DNA from: Pseudodesulfovibrio alkaliphilus | Lineage (GTDB): Bacteria > Desulfobacterota > Desulfovibrionia > Desulfovibrionales > Desulfovibrionaceae | Assembly: GCF_009729555.1 (NCBI RefSeq) | Contig: NZ_WODC01000001.1 | Coordinates: 558,001-622,000, forward strand | DNA length: 64,000 bases | Direction of reading: 5' to 3' | Shown: piece after piece, positions 28,999-37,067 of the stretch | Layout: each line of letters begins with the position of its first letter | Numbering within the stretch: the stretch's first letter is position 1 | Notes under the pieces: generated by a model | What the model saw: the letters and a program-made list of their open reading frames with translations, nothing else | The model's database searches: none | What the model was told of the DNA's origin: nothing | Translations under genes and position numbers: made by a program

Positions 28999-30001
28999 CC
29001 CGGGCGCGAAGCTACGAGGTCTTGCTTGGCAGCTGGCCTGCCGCGCTCAGGGCTGGAAAAAAGGCAAAAAGAAAGTGCGCTGGCCGGTTTGCCCGGCTGG
29101 CCTCGGACCGGGGTTGCGGTCCCGGGGGCTCATGCGCACGTCACTCTTTGGTGATGTTTCGCGACTCGTTTCGCTGATTTATGGTTTTTGAGGGTGATAT
29201 CGGTCACATCCTCCGTTACGGTTCGCTCCTTCTATCTCATGGGCGGCCGGGTCTGCCTCCCTTGCATGTATAGAATAAGCACCCGTCTCCCGATGTAAAG
29301 AGGTGGCTGCACGATTTTCGCCCCGGAAGGAGGCGGGTATCAGGGACCGGACGGGAAAGGCAGGGCGGAAGGAGGAAGGCGGCGGGCCAGGTATTTCTTC
29401 AGAGGCGGACGGGCAAAGCAAAGTGCGCCTTTCCGGGTTATCCGGGTGTATCTGGACCGCCATTTCAAAATTCCCTGTATGACGACCTGATACGTTTGGT
29501 TTGGCGCACGGTGCTCTTTCTAGAGAGTGGGCGACTCGATTCGCCACATGTATTCCAGAAAAAATCGGTGTCTATTTCCCTCCACCCTCCGTTGCCGTTG
29601 CCGCAATGCCTTCGCTCTCGAAGGGGCCTTTGCCTTTGATTGATACATACGCCCGTCCGCGAACCATGGCAAGGGGGGGCGGACGGAAAAACCGGCTGGA
29701 AAAACGCAACCGCCGGACAGGGCAGGAGATAAAAATGCACAGACAAAAAACCGGACGGCATGTCACCGCCCGAAGACCGAAGAATAGAACAAGGGGCAAT
29801 TATACCAATGTATTGCACCCGTCATCCAATGGCAAGAACAAAAATCCGGGCATCAGGCTCGCGCATCAAAGCGCAGCCCTCGCAAGAATGGGGAACGGAC
29901 AAGCCCATCCGGCCCTCTGGGGTGCGCCGACCTGGCCCAGACAGGGGGGTCCGGCCTTGCGCCTTCCCCCGGATACAGCGACAGGCCTCCGCCGGGACGG
30001 G
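28999..30001. other. About 1 kb without a convincing gene
   Basis: No frame here has family-like composition. Visible items are a perfect 6-bp hairpin GGACCG/CGGTCC at 29105-29122, a CRP/FNR-like dyad at 29193-29208, a second small dyad near 29143-29158 (TCACTCTTTGGTGA), and several purine-rich runs. A possible basic ORF from ATG 29735 has a good ribosome-binding site, but its tail runs antisense through a better-supported small gene. The base composition is less GC-rich than the neighbouring genes. It may hold a small RNA or a decayed gene. Confidence 0.5.
29193..29208. promoter_or_regulatory. CRP/FNR-like dyad GGTGA-N6-TCACA
   Basis: GGTGATATCGGTCACA is close to the TGTGA-N6-TCACA form bound by CRP/FNR-family regulators, a family that includes HcpR in sulfate reducers. 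It lies in the 1-kb gene-poor stretch with no clear downstream start on either strand. Confidence 0.35.
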
Positions 30002-30274
30002 CTATTCGTCGGCAAAGGGGTCGCTGATGAGGTCCGCCACACGGGAGGGGTCAAGGCCGTGCAGGTGTGCACCCTGTAGCGACAGTTCGTCGCCCAGCCC
30101 GGCCAGACTGGCCGCGGCCACTGCGGCTTCGCGCCTTCCGCTGTTGCGCTCCACCGCGTCCAGGGCGGCGTCGAGCCCTTCCTCTGACCGCTGTCCGCCG
30201 CGCAGTTCCCGTATCTTTTTGGAGAGTTGATCTATGCGGGGCTCAAGCCCCGGAGACTGGTCGATTCGATTCAT
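30002..30274 (-). CDS. Small helical protein of unknown function
   Basis: 90 residues from ATG 30274, with GGAGG about 9 bases upstream; the longer frame overlaps the hydrolase gene upstream and is rejected. No signal peptide or membrane helix. It is charged and Ala/Leu-rich, predicted mostly helical: RIDQLSKKIRELRGG (about 14-28) could form a short coiled coil, and the C-terminus is DPSRVADLISDPFADE. About 65 bases downstream of the hydrolase gene on the same strand. Family not recognised. Confidence 0.65.
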   Translation of the reverse strand: MNRIDQSPGLEPRIDQLSKKIRELRGGQRSEEGLDAALDAVERNSGRREAAVAAASLAGLGDELSLQGAHLHGLDPSRVADLISDPFADE

Positions 30275-30338
30275 GCGTGTTCCTCCTTGCCGCGTGTGCT
30301 GACCGCAGCAAAAGGCGTGCACATTCCGACATATCTTT

Positions 30339-31217
30339 TTATTTCTTTGCATTACCTTGAGGCTGCATGAGGGATGAGGCAGGAATTTCCGCCTCGGGCA
30401 GCCCCTCAAGGAACCGGGCCAGTCCATCAACGTAGTGGCGGCCAGCGAGCAGGAAGCCGTCGTTGTGCCCGCCGCGCAGGGCGAGAAAAGACTTGGGCCC
30501 CTGGTAGGCATCAAACAAGGCGCGACCCAGGGCGTAGGGAACGATCTCGTCGTCGGGCGCATGAATGAAGAGGATCGGCATCCCCAGCCCGGCGATGGCC
30601 GCAGCGGCGTCGTAGCGGTCGCGGGCCAGCAGGCGCACGGGCAGCCAGGGGTAGAGGCGGGCGCCCATGTCCGGTACCGAGGTAAAAGTGGATTCCAAGA
30701 CCAGCCCGGCAGGAACCGCCCCTTCGGGGACGACCTCGGCCGCCAGCCCGGCGGCAACGGCCCCGCCCAAGGATCGGCCGAAGAGAAGGATCTCGCCGGG
30801 CTGAATGCCTCGCTCCAGGAGCCAGTCCCAAGCGGCGCGGGCATCGGCCCGTGTGGCGGTTTCCGAGGGTTGACCCCCGCTTCGGCCATAACCCGAATAG
30901 TCGAAGAGAAGCACGGACAGGCCGAGGCCGTGAAAGATCCGCAGCGACTCAAGCCGGTGCGAGACGTTGCCGCCGTTGCCATGGCAGAAAAGCAGGGTGA
31001 ACCGGGCCTGCGGGTGGGGCAGCCACCAGCCGTGCAGCTCGGTGCCCAGCCCGTTGACAAGCCACACGTCCTCAAAGGCCAGGCCCGCGTCGGACGGGGT
31101 GGCGACCACGCTGCGGATGGGAAAATAGAGCAGCCTGCGCTGGGTCAGATAGACCCAGGCGGCCAGGCAGAGATAGGCTATGGCCAGGACGGACGCGATC
31201 TTCAGAAGCGAAGGCAT
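30339..31217 (-). CDS. Membrane-anchored alpha/beta hydrolase
   Basis: 292 residues. An N-terminal helix (about 5-24) followed by QRRLLYFPIRS suggests an inner-membrane anchor. The fold and motifs resemble the ABHD13/BEM46-like serine hydrolases: oxyanion-region LLFCHGNGGNVSHR near 77, GYGRSGG near 110, nucleophile Ser in LLFGRSLGGAVA near 150, Asp in HAPDDEIVPY near 220 and His in LRGGHNDGF near 250. The triad is intact. Substrate unknown; such proteins are often called esterase or lysophospholipase without proof. Confidence 0.85.
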   Translation of the reverse strand: MPSLLKIASVLAIAYLCLAAWVYLTQRRLLYFPIRSVVATPSDAGLAFEDVWLVNGLGTELHGWWLPHPQARFTLLFCHGNGGNVSHRLESLRIFHGLGLSVLLFDYSGYGRSGGQPSETATRADARAAWDWLLERGIQPGEILLFGRSLGGAVAAGLAAEVVPEGAVPAGLVLESTFTSVPDMGARLYPWLPVRLLARDRYDAAAAIAGLGMPILFIHAPDDEIVPYALGRALFDAYQGPKSFLALRGGHNDGFLLAGRHYVDGLARFLEGLPEAEIPASSLMQPQGNAKK

Positions 31218-31321
31218 GCCCAGACCTTACACGTCTGCGCTGCGGTTGCCTACCCTTGCCGGGCCGAACAAACGCGGCTGCGCCCCTTTTCATCGCCCCG
31301 GCCTTGACGTACCTTGGCCCC

Positions 31322-31975
31322 ATGCACATCCTGGACGACACCCCCGGCAGCAGCGACCCCGTCGCCCCCATCCCCGTCACAGGCGTGATCCTGGCGGGCG
31401 GCCTTGGCACACGCATGGGCGGGGTGGCAAAGGCGTTTCTCGACATCGGCGGCCTACCCATCATTGAGCGGCTTTTGGCCGTGTACCGCCCCCTCTTCGA
31501 ACAAGTGATCATCGCGACCCGCGAGGCCGGACCCTTTGCCCGCCTGGGGTTGCCGCTGGCCCTGGACCGCTTCGGAGCCCGCAGCTCGCTGACAGGCATC
31601 CACGCGGGACTTTCGGCCATGACCACGGACCACGGTTTTTTCGCGGCCTGCGACGCGCCCTTTCTGCAGACCGGACTGGTCCGCCGCCTGCTGGCCCGGG
31701 CGGAACCGGGCGACGATGTGGTCCTGCCGCTCAAGGAGGACGGCTACCGCGAGCCGCTGACCGCCGTGTATTCCCGGCGCTGCCTGCCCCATATCACCCG
31801 CCAGTTGGAGGACGGGAATTACAAGATCATTGATTTCTTTCACCGGGTGAAGGTCCGGGAAGTGCCGGTGGCCGCCCTGGCGCCCGGTGATCCCGATCTG
31901 ATCTCGTTCCTCAACGTCAACCGACCCGAGGACCTGGCCTTGGCCCGGAAGATGGCGGAAGAGACAGCGCATTAG
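31322..31975 (+). CDS. mobA: Molybdenum cofactor guanylyltransferase
   Basis: Attaches GMP to molybdopterin to make the guanine dinucleotide cofactor used by formate dehydrogenase. 217 residues. The nucleotidyltransferase signature VTGVILAGGLGTRMGGVAKAF starts near residue 20; the metal site is in FFAACDAPFL near 105, and the C-terminal FLNVNRPEDL is typical. The ATG at 31322 is chosen for fit to the family; no strong ribosome-binding site is seen. It converges with mobB, the two stop codons overlapping by 4 bases (31972-31975). Context: first gene of the formate dehydrogenase island. Confidence 0.93.
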   Translation: MHILDDTPGSSDPVAPIPVTGVILAGGLGTRMGGVAKAFLDIGGLPIIERLLAVYRPLFEQVIIATREAGPFARLGLPLALDRFGARSSLTGIHAGLSAMTTDHGFFAACDAPFLQTGLVRRLLARAEPGDDVVLPLKEDGYREPLTAVYSRRCLPHITRQLEDGNYKIIDFFHRVKVREVPVAALAPGDPDLISFLNVNRPEDLALARKMAEETAH

Positions 31976-32559
31976 CGGCGGGCGGTCCTTCGGCCGCCCG
32001 GATGGCACGATCCTTCCCCCACCCTGTCCGCGCTCCACAGACCGCTTCGGACCCAACCGTGAAAGCGGCGGGCGATCCACTCGGCCAGACCGGCCGAATC
32101 GTCCGGGGAAAAAAGCGGCACTCCCACATCCGTCCTGGCGTCCGCCACCATGGCCAGCAGCCGTTTCTCCTCCGCGTTGCCCCGGTGGCACAGCGGCTGG
32201 GCGTGGGCCTCGGCGCGGAACACCTCGATTTTGGGCATGTCCGAGCGGAAATATCCTTCGGCCAGCACCAACTGGCGGTCGGAAAAATAGACCTCGGCCA
32301 GCTCGGCCAACGACATTTCCCGGTCCACGGATCTGATCACCGCCACCTGGGCGGGCGAGGACACGACCACGGTGGCCGCCCCGGCCCGGCGGTGCCGCCA
32401 GGAGTCCTTGCCCTCGCGGTCCATCTCGAACGAATGGGCGTCATGCTTGAGAGTGCCCACGCTCAGGCCCAGGGAGATCAGCTCGGGCAGCAGTCCCTCA
32501 ATGAGGGTCGTCTTGCCGGATTTTTTCTTGCCCACAATGCACAAAACCGGAACAGGCAT
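31972..32559 (-). CDS. mobB: Molybdopterin-guanine dinucleotide biosynthesis protein MobB
   Basis: GTP-binding helper of MobA. 195 residues from ATG 32559; the longer frame overlaps fdhD and its promoter region and is rejected. Walker A is GKKKSGKTTLIEG near residue 10; the TLKHDAHSFEMDREGKDS segment near 42 is characteristic of MobB. The C-terminal part (PLFSPDDSAGLAEWIARRF) is also usual. It is divergent from fdhD and convergent with mobA. Confidence 0.93.
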   Translation of the reverse strand: MPVPVLCIVGKKKSGKTTLIEGLLPELISLGLSVGTLKHDAHSFEMDREGKDSWRHRRAGAATVVVSSPAQVAVIRSVDREMSLAELAEVYFSDRQLVLAEGYFRSDMPKIEVFRAEAHAQPLCHRGNAEEKRLLAMVADARTDVGVPLFSPDDSAGLAEWIARRFHGWVRSGLWSADRVGEGSCHPGGRRTARR

Positions 32560-32604
32560 GAAAACCACCTCGTCAGTGTGAGAGCAGGGGGAAAAGACGC
32601 TTCT

Positions 32605-32634
32605 TTGCGTCGCCGCGCCAATGCCCGATATACA
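32605..32634 (+). promoter_or_regulatory. Possible fdhD promoter
   Basis: TTGCGT at 32605-32610 and TATACA at 32629-32634 are separated by 18 bases, about 60 bases before the fdhD start, in the divergent mobB-fdhD gap. Confidence 0.4.
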
Positions 32635-32693
32635 GGAAACAGACCGAAAACGCCACGCCGGGAAGTTCGCGACCGCCCGGCAGGGAGCGCCCC

Positions 32694-33473
32694 ATGGAAT
32701 CACAGAACCATGTCATCCACGAATACCGCCAGGGGTTTACGCGCAGGCCCGTCGCCTCCATACGCGAGGTGCCCCTGACCATCATGCTCAACGGCCGCGA
32801 GGTGGTGACCCTGCTTTGCACGGCCAAGCACCCGGAATACCTGGCCGTGGGCTTTCTCAAGTCCGACGCCTTCATCACCAGCCCGGACCAGATCACGGAC
32901 CTGACCGTGCGCGACGAAAACCAGCGCCTGGTGGCCGAAGTGGAGACCTGCCACGATCCCTGGGAAAACCGTGTCCTGGAACGCTCCATCACCTCGGGCT
33001 GCGGCAAGGGAACCAACTTCGGCCGCAACGTGCAGACCGTATCCAAGCGCCGCCTCAGGGGCCGCATCCGGGTCACGCCCGAGCAGATCCTGGCCCTGGT
33101 CCGCGAACTGCACACGCGCTCCACCCTTTACAACCACACGCGGGGGTGCCACAATTCCTCCCTATGCACGCCGGAGAAGATGCTCCTCTTCCGCGAGGAC
33201 ATCGGGAGACACAACGCCATCGACATGATTTGCGGCCAGTGCTTTCTGGACAACGTGGCGGTAGACGACAAGATGATCGTCTCCACCGGCCGAGTGGCCT
33301 CGGAGATTCTGCTCAAGGTGATACGCATCGGCGTACCCGTTCTGGTCTCCACGGCCGTGGCCACCAATTTCTCGGTGGAGCTGGCACGCAAGACAGGCAT
33401 CACCCTGGTTGGCAACGTCAAGGACGACAGTTTCTGGGTCTACCACGACAACGGAAGGATAATCGGATTCTAG
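32694..33473 (+). CDS. fdhD: Formate dehydrogenase accessory sulfurtransferase FdhD
   Basis: Carries sulfur from a cysteine desulfurase to the molybdenum/tungsten bis-MGD cofactor of formate dehydrogenase, which is inactive without it. 259 residues, the usual length. Recognised by REVPLTIMLNG, FREDIGRHNAIDMICG near 175 and STGRVASEILLKV near 205. Cysteines are Cys103 (ITSGCGKG), Cys152 and Cys158 (GCHNSSLC). The classical C-x-x-C loop is therefore replaced by a single Cys103, with a nearby C-x5-C pair. GGGAG lies about 7 bases before the ATG. Its stop overlaps the presumed start of the moeA-like gene. Confidence 0.94.
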   Translation: MESQNHVIHEYRQGFTRRPVASIREVPLTIMLNGREVVTLLCTAKHPEYLAVGFLKSDAFITSPDQITDLTVRDENQRLVAEVETCHDPWENRVLERSITSGCGKGTNFGRNVQTVSKRRLRGRIRVTPEQILALVRELHTRSTLYNHTRGCHNSSLCTPEKMLLFREDIGRHNAIDMICGQCFLDNVAVDDKMIVSTGRVASEILLKVIRIGVPVLVSTAVATNFSVELARKTGITLVGNVKDDSFWVYHDNGRIIGF

Positions 33474-34741
33474 ACATCAAGGACCGCCCCATCCCCCGCA
33501 CCCGCGCCATCAGGCGGCTGCTCGACACGGCCCGGCCGACGCCGCCGACGCAGCTGCCGCCTATGGAGTGCGCGGGTCTGACCGCCGCCGAGGCCGTGGC
33601 CGCAGGGTGCGACGTGCCGGAACGGGCCAGCTCGGTCCGCGATGGCTATGCCGTTTGCACCGCCGACATCGCGGCCGCAACCACGGGCAGACCGGCAGTC
33701 TTGCGCGTGACCCACACGGTGCGGGCCGAGACCGACCCATTGCGCCCCGTGGAACCTGGGACCGCCGCCCGAGTGCTCACAGGCGGCATACTCCCTCCCG
33801 GCTCGGACGCGGTCCTGGCCGAGGAGGACGTCATCGCCCGGGGATGCGGCCATGCGCCCTGCCCGACCCATGGCGATGCGGAGTGCATTGAGGTGAGGGG
33901 CCCGGTCCGGCCCGGCTGGTTTGTGCGCACCGCTGGCGGCGAGATCGCTGGCGGCGATGTCTTCATTCAAAGGGGACAGGAAATTTCGCCCCAGGCCGTA
34001 GCCGTGATGCTGCGCACCCGAGTTTCCGCCGCATGGGTCCACCCGGCTCCACGCGCCAGGGTCGTGGCCCTCGGCAGCGAGCTGTCCGACCCCACACACC
34101 CTGGCCCGGACACCCCGCCGCAACCTGCGGCCCGCTTCCCGGCCGACAATCTGATCCTGACCTCGGGTCTGCTTGCCCGGTGCGGCATCAGCTCCATAGA
34201 AACAGGGGTGCTGCCAGATCACGAAGACCGGCTGACGGCCCTGCTCGCGGCCGACGGCCTGCCCGAGCTGGTGATCACCACCGGAGGAACCGGCCGCAGC
34301 GAACGCGACTTCGCCCGCGCCGGGGCCCGACGGGCCGGATTCGAAACCCTCTTTGACGCTCTGGACATCCGGCCCGGACGCAACATGTTCGCCGCGCACC
34401 GCGACACCACCCTGCTCATCGCCCTGCCCGGCCCGCCCACTGCGGTCTTCGCCTGCTTTCATGCCGTGGTCCTGCCCGCGCTGCGCCGATTGCGCGGGCT
34501 GAACGAGACCGCGCCCGTTACCGCCCGTCTCGACGCAACCCTGTCCAGTCGGCCGGGCGGCGAATGGCTGGCCCCCTGCACTCTGAGTCGCCACGGCGGG
34601 CACCTGTGCGCCTCCATGCTGGCGGGAAAGGACACGCCACCCATGCTCGCCTTGGGCCAGGCCGACGGCGTGGCCGTCATGCCCGGAGGAGAGACGCTGC
34701 TCGCTGGCGACAGGGTCGAGGTGCTGACCACCTTGTTCTGA
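33467..34741 (+). CDS. MoeA-like molybdopterin molybdenumtransferase, start unclear
   Basis: Would insert molybdate or tungstate into adenylylated molybdopterin. About 424 residues. Recognised by SSVRDGYAV near residue 65, RVLTGGILPPGSDAV near 110, GPVRPGWFVRTAGGEI, VVALGSELSD and ELVITTGGTGRSERDF (the last resembling the MogA/MoaB form). The N-terminal helix expected before SSVRDGYAV begins upstream of the first ATG (33563). No ATG, GTG or TTG lies in frame between the fdhD stop and that ATG. A GGAAGG at 33453-33458 stands 8 bases before an ATT at 33467, hence the start used here. A frameshift from fdhD or a start inside fdhD are alternatives. Confidence 0.75.
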   Translation: MLDIKDRPIPRTRAIRRLLDTARPTPPTQLPPMECAGLTAAEAVAAGCDVPERASSVRDGYAVCTADIAAATTGRPAVLRVTHTVRAETDPLRPVEPGTAARVLTGGILPPGSDAVLAEEDVIARGCGHAPCPTHGDAECIEVRGPVRPGWFVRTAGGEIAGGDVFIQRGQEISPQAVAVMLRTRVSAAWVHPAPRARVVALGSELSDPTHPGPDTPPQPAARFPADNLILTSGLLARCGISSIETGVLPDHEDRLTALLAADGLPELVITTGGTGRSERDFARAGARRAGFETLFDALDIRPGRNMFAAHRDTTLLIALPGPPTAVFACFHAVVLPALRRLRGLNETAPVTARLDATLSSRPGGEWLAPCTLSRHGGHLCASMLAGKDTPPMLALGQADGVAVMPGGETLLAGDRVEVLTTLF

Positions 34742-35061
34742 CACTCGCGCCCGGATAGCCCGGCCGCCCTGCCCGCGGCACCCCTCTGACCACCGAACGG
34801 CAGAATTCGCGAGGGGCGCATGGGTTGTCTTCATTTTTCCCGGACAGCTTTTTTCTCCCACCAGGGAACCGGCTGGAATTATGGCCGAACCTTGGATCAT
34901 TGTGCCGCAAAAGACATACTGCTGTCATTTTTTCCCTCATAAATCAAAGACATTGTGTGCATTTTGTGCCAGACCGTGAGCAAGTGCCAAACCGTTGGCA
35001 AGCCAAAGAGTGCGCCCTAGTGTATTTTTCAAACAACGCACAATACAGTGAGGTCACTCCA
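34742..35061 (+). promoter_or_regulatory. Regulatory gap before fdhE
   Basis: 320 bases between moeA-like and fdhE. The first part has a weak imperfect stem (around 34778-34822) followed by T-rich sequence, a possible terminator. The second part is AT-richer and contains the tandem 18-bp repeats described separately. A TTGGCA inside the second repeat (34995-35000) stands 17 bases from TAGTGT (35018), a weak -35/-10 pair, so a bound protein could act directly on the polymerase site. Confidence 0.5.
34966..35002 (+). repeat. Two tandem 18-bp repeats, candidate operator of fdhE
   Basis: GTGCCAGACCGTGAGCAA (34966-34983) is followed without a gap by GTGCCAAACCGTTGGCAA (34984-35001); 15 of 18 bases agree. 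The second unit contains the palindrome TGCCAA-ACCG-TTGGCA. A third copy of the same pattern lies before the fdhA unit at 37139. The copies end about 60 bases before the fdhE start. Confidence 0.6.
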
Positions 35062-35949
35062 ATGCAATTCAACATGGACAAGGCGACACGCAACCTGGAT
35101 CGAAAACTGATCCAGCTCAGGGGAAAGTCCTATATCTCATCTGAACTGATCGACCTGTTGGACGCAGTGGCCCATCTCCAGTTGGAAGCCCGGACCAAGG
35201 CCCAAGTGGCCCTGCCCCCAGACCGGGAACTGCCCTCGGCAGAAGCCCTGCTCCAAGGAGTGCCCCTGATGACCCGCGAGTGTTTTCCCCATGACCCGGC
35301 CCAGGCCGCCGACCTGCTCGGCAGGCTTGTGGCTCTGCTCGACGCGACGGGCGGCCCCCTGGGCCAAGCGGCCCGAAGCGTGGGCAAGGCCCTGGCCGAC
35401 GGCGAAATGACCCCCGAGGAATTGTTCCGTCGCTACCTGGGCGACGACGCCACCTTTTTCGCCTCCTGGACCGAACGGACCCCCGGTGCGCCCAAGGCCC
35501 TGGCCTTCCTCGCCTCAGCCGCCCTGGGGCCTTCCATTGAGGCAGCGTCAGAGCTGCTGGCTGCGAAGCTCCCGCCGGTCAAGGTGGCGATATCGGGCGA
35601 ATGTCCCGTCTGCGGCAGCCTGCCGCTCATTTCCTCACTCAGGCAAAAAGAGGGCTTCCGCCATGCGGTCTGTTCCTTCTGCCGCCACGACTACCGCATC
35701 CGGCGCATCGCCTGCCCTGTGTGCGGCGAGGAGGACCAGAAAAAGCTGACCTTCTTCACGGTTGACGAGGAGCCCGGCTTCCGCGTCGATGTCTGCGAAA
35801 GCTGCAAGACCTACATCAAGACAATAGATTTCCGCGAGCTGGACCGGATTTCCCTGCCGGTGCTTGACGACCTCGATTCCCTGGCCCTGGACTATGTGGC
35901 CGCGGGGCAGGGATACAGGCGGGCCACGCTGTCCGCGTGGGGATTCTGA
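35062..35949 (+). CDS. fdhE: Formate dehydrogenase accessory protein FdhE
   Basis: Cytoplasmic maturation factor needed for active formate dehydrogenase before Tat export. 295 residues. The C-terminal half carries the rubredoxin-like Cys pairs of FdhE: CPVCGSLPLISSL near 183, CSFCRHDYRIRR near 205, CPVCGEEDQKKL near 220 and CESCKTYIKTIDF near 250. The ATG at 35062 follows GAGG at 35050-35053; the upstream extension of the frame runs through the repeat region and is rejected. The transposase-like gene starts 14 bases after its stop. Confidence 0.93.
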   Translation: MQFNMDKATRNLDRKLIQLRGKSYISSELIDLLDAVAHLQLEARTKAQVALPPDRELPSAEALLQGVPLMTRECFPHDPAQAADLLGRLVALLDATGGPLGQAARSVGKALADGEMTPEELFRRYLGDDATFFASWTERTPGAPKALAFLASAALGPSIEAASELLAAKLPPVKVAISGECPVCGSLPLISSLRQKEGFRHAVCSFCRHDYRIRRIACPVCGEEDQKKLTFFTVDEEPGFRVDVCESCKTYIKTIDFRELDRISLPVLDDLDSLALDYVAAGQGYRRATLSAWGF

Positions 35950-35963
35950 GACAGGAGGCGATC

Positions 35964-36935
35964 ATGGATCACGCAATGCCCGGAACAAAACCGCAGTCGG
36001 CCATGCGGCCCAGACCCGGTGCGCTGGCAGGCGGGGAGCACCCCAGACGTCCGGTTGTGCCCCACACCCCGAAGGCGGCCGGAGACTTCGCCGCGCTGCT
36101 GCGCGACGAGAAACTGGCCCGGGCCTTTCTGCTCGACCTGGCATGGCCAGCGGGCTCCCCCTTCTGTCCGCGTTGCGGCCACAGCAAGGTCTACGCCCTT
36201 TCAGGCGAACGGCTGCGCTGCGCCGACTGCAAATACACCTTCCACCCCTTTTCGGGCCGATGGATAAACAACGGCGCCCTGAGCGCCGCCGAGTGGCTGG
36301 GCCTCGTGGCCCTGTTCGTCGACGAATGCAGTGTCCACCAGATGAAGGAGCGCCTCGGCCTCTCCTACAACACCGTGTACAAGGCCCTCACCGCCATCCG
36401 CTTCGCCATCGTGGCCCACGCCATCGACGCCCGCCAACTGCTCGGCGAGGCCACCGGGCTCGACTCCTACCTCAAAGGCAACCGGCTCACCGGGGGGCCC
36501 CGCGACATGCGCATGGACACCATTCCGGTCTACGGCATCCTTCGGCGCGACGCCATGGTCTTCATTGATTTGGTGCCCGGATTCCAGGCCGAGACCCTTT
36601 TCCACTTTCACATGAACTTCCACCTCAAGCTCATCCGCACCGGCAACCTGGTCTATACCGACCGCTACAAGGAATACGACGCCCTGCTCTTCTGCGGCAA
36701 CGACTCCCTGCCCTACGAGATCATCCGCCGCTACGACGAGCCGCCCCATATCGACGCCAGCGGCGACGAATTCTGGCCCTTTGCCCTGGAGCGCATTCGC
36801 CGATTCAGGGGCATCTCCTGCCAGCGCTTCCCCTTGTATCTCAAGGAACTTGAGTTCCGGTTCAACAACCGGGAGCGGCCCATTGCCGAAATGCTGGCCG
36901 CCTATCTCTGCGCCCTGGTTCCCCAACTAGACTGA
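35964..36935 (+). CDS. IS1595/ISXO2-like transposase-like protein inside the formate dehydrogenase island
   Basis: 323 residues. AGGAGG precedes the ATG by 5 bases. Zinc ribbon with Cys68/Cys71 (FCPRCG) and Cys86/Cys89 (RCADCK), HTH-like segment VHQMKERLGLSYNTVYKAL (about 124-142), then an ISXO2-type DDE domain: Asp167 (GLDSYLKG), Asp233 (VYTDRYKEYD) and an acidic DEFW near 268-271, with the family ending ELEFRFNNRE. The DE pair after the first Asp and the usual NxIE before FW are altered, so activity is doubtful. I see no terminal inverted repeats or target duplication. The tight spacing after fdhE implies cotranscription and a retained, possibly regulatory, role. Confidence 0.75.
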   Translation: MDHAMPGTKPQSAMRPRPGALAGGEHPRRPVVPHTPKAAGDFAALLRDEKLARAFLLDLAWPAGSPFCPRCGHSKVYALSGERLRCADCKYTFHPFSGRWINNGALSAAEWLGLVALFVDECSVHQMKERLGLSYNTVYKALTAIRFAIVAHAIDARQLLGEATGLDSYLKGNRLTGGPRDMRMDTIPVYGILRRDAMVFIDLVPGFQAETLFHFHMNFHLKLIRTGNLVYTDRYKEYDALLFCGNDSLPYEIIRRYDEPPHIDASGDEFWPFALERIRRFRGISCQRFPLYLKELEFRFNNRERPIAEMLAAYLCALVPQLD

Positions 36936-37067
36936 CTTCGGGCCTCAGCAGACCATCTCCCCCTTCTGCCTGCCGCGCCATCAGCCACTGCCCGCGATGC
37001 CCCGCTCCCAGGCCGCGGCCATACTGACGCCTCCCCTTTTGTGCAAAACTCTTGTAAAGAAAAGCAC

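Noticed and set aside
29735-30079. A basic ORF with a good ribosome-binding site (GCAGGAGA before ATG)
   Set aside because: Its last part runs antisense through the better-supported gene at 30002-30274, and composition does not look like a folded protein. Left as part of the gene-poor stretch.
34984-35026. A sigma-54 (-24/-12) promoter before fdhE
   Set aside because: TTGGCA is present, but the GG and GC elements are about three bases too far apart for the consensus.
35964-36935. A complete insertion sequence of the IS1595 family
   Set aside because: No inverted repeats or target duplication could be found around the gene, and the spacing to fdhE is operon-like. Only the gene is called, not a mobile element.
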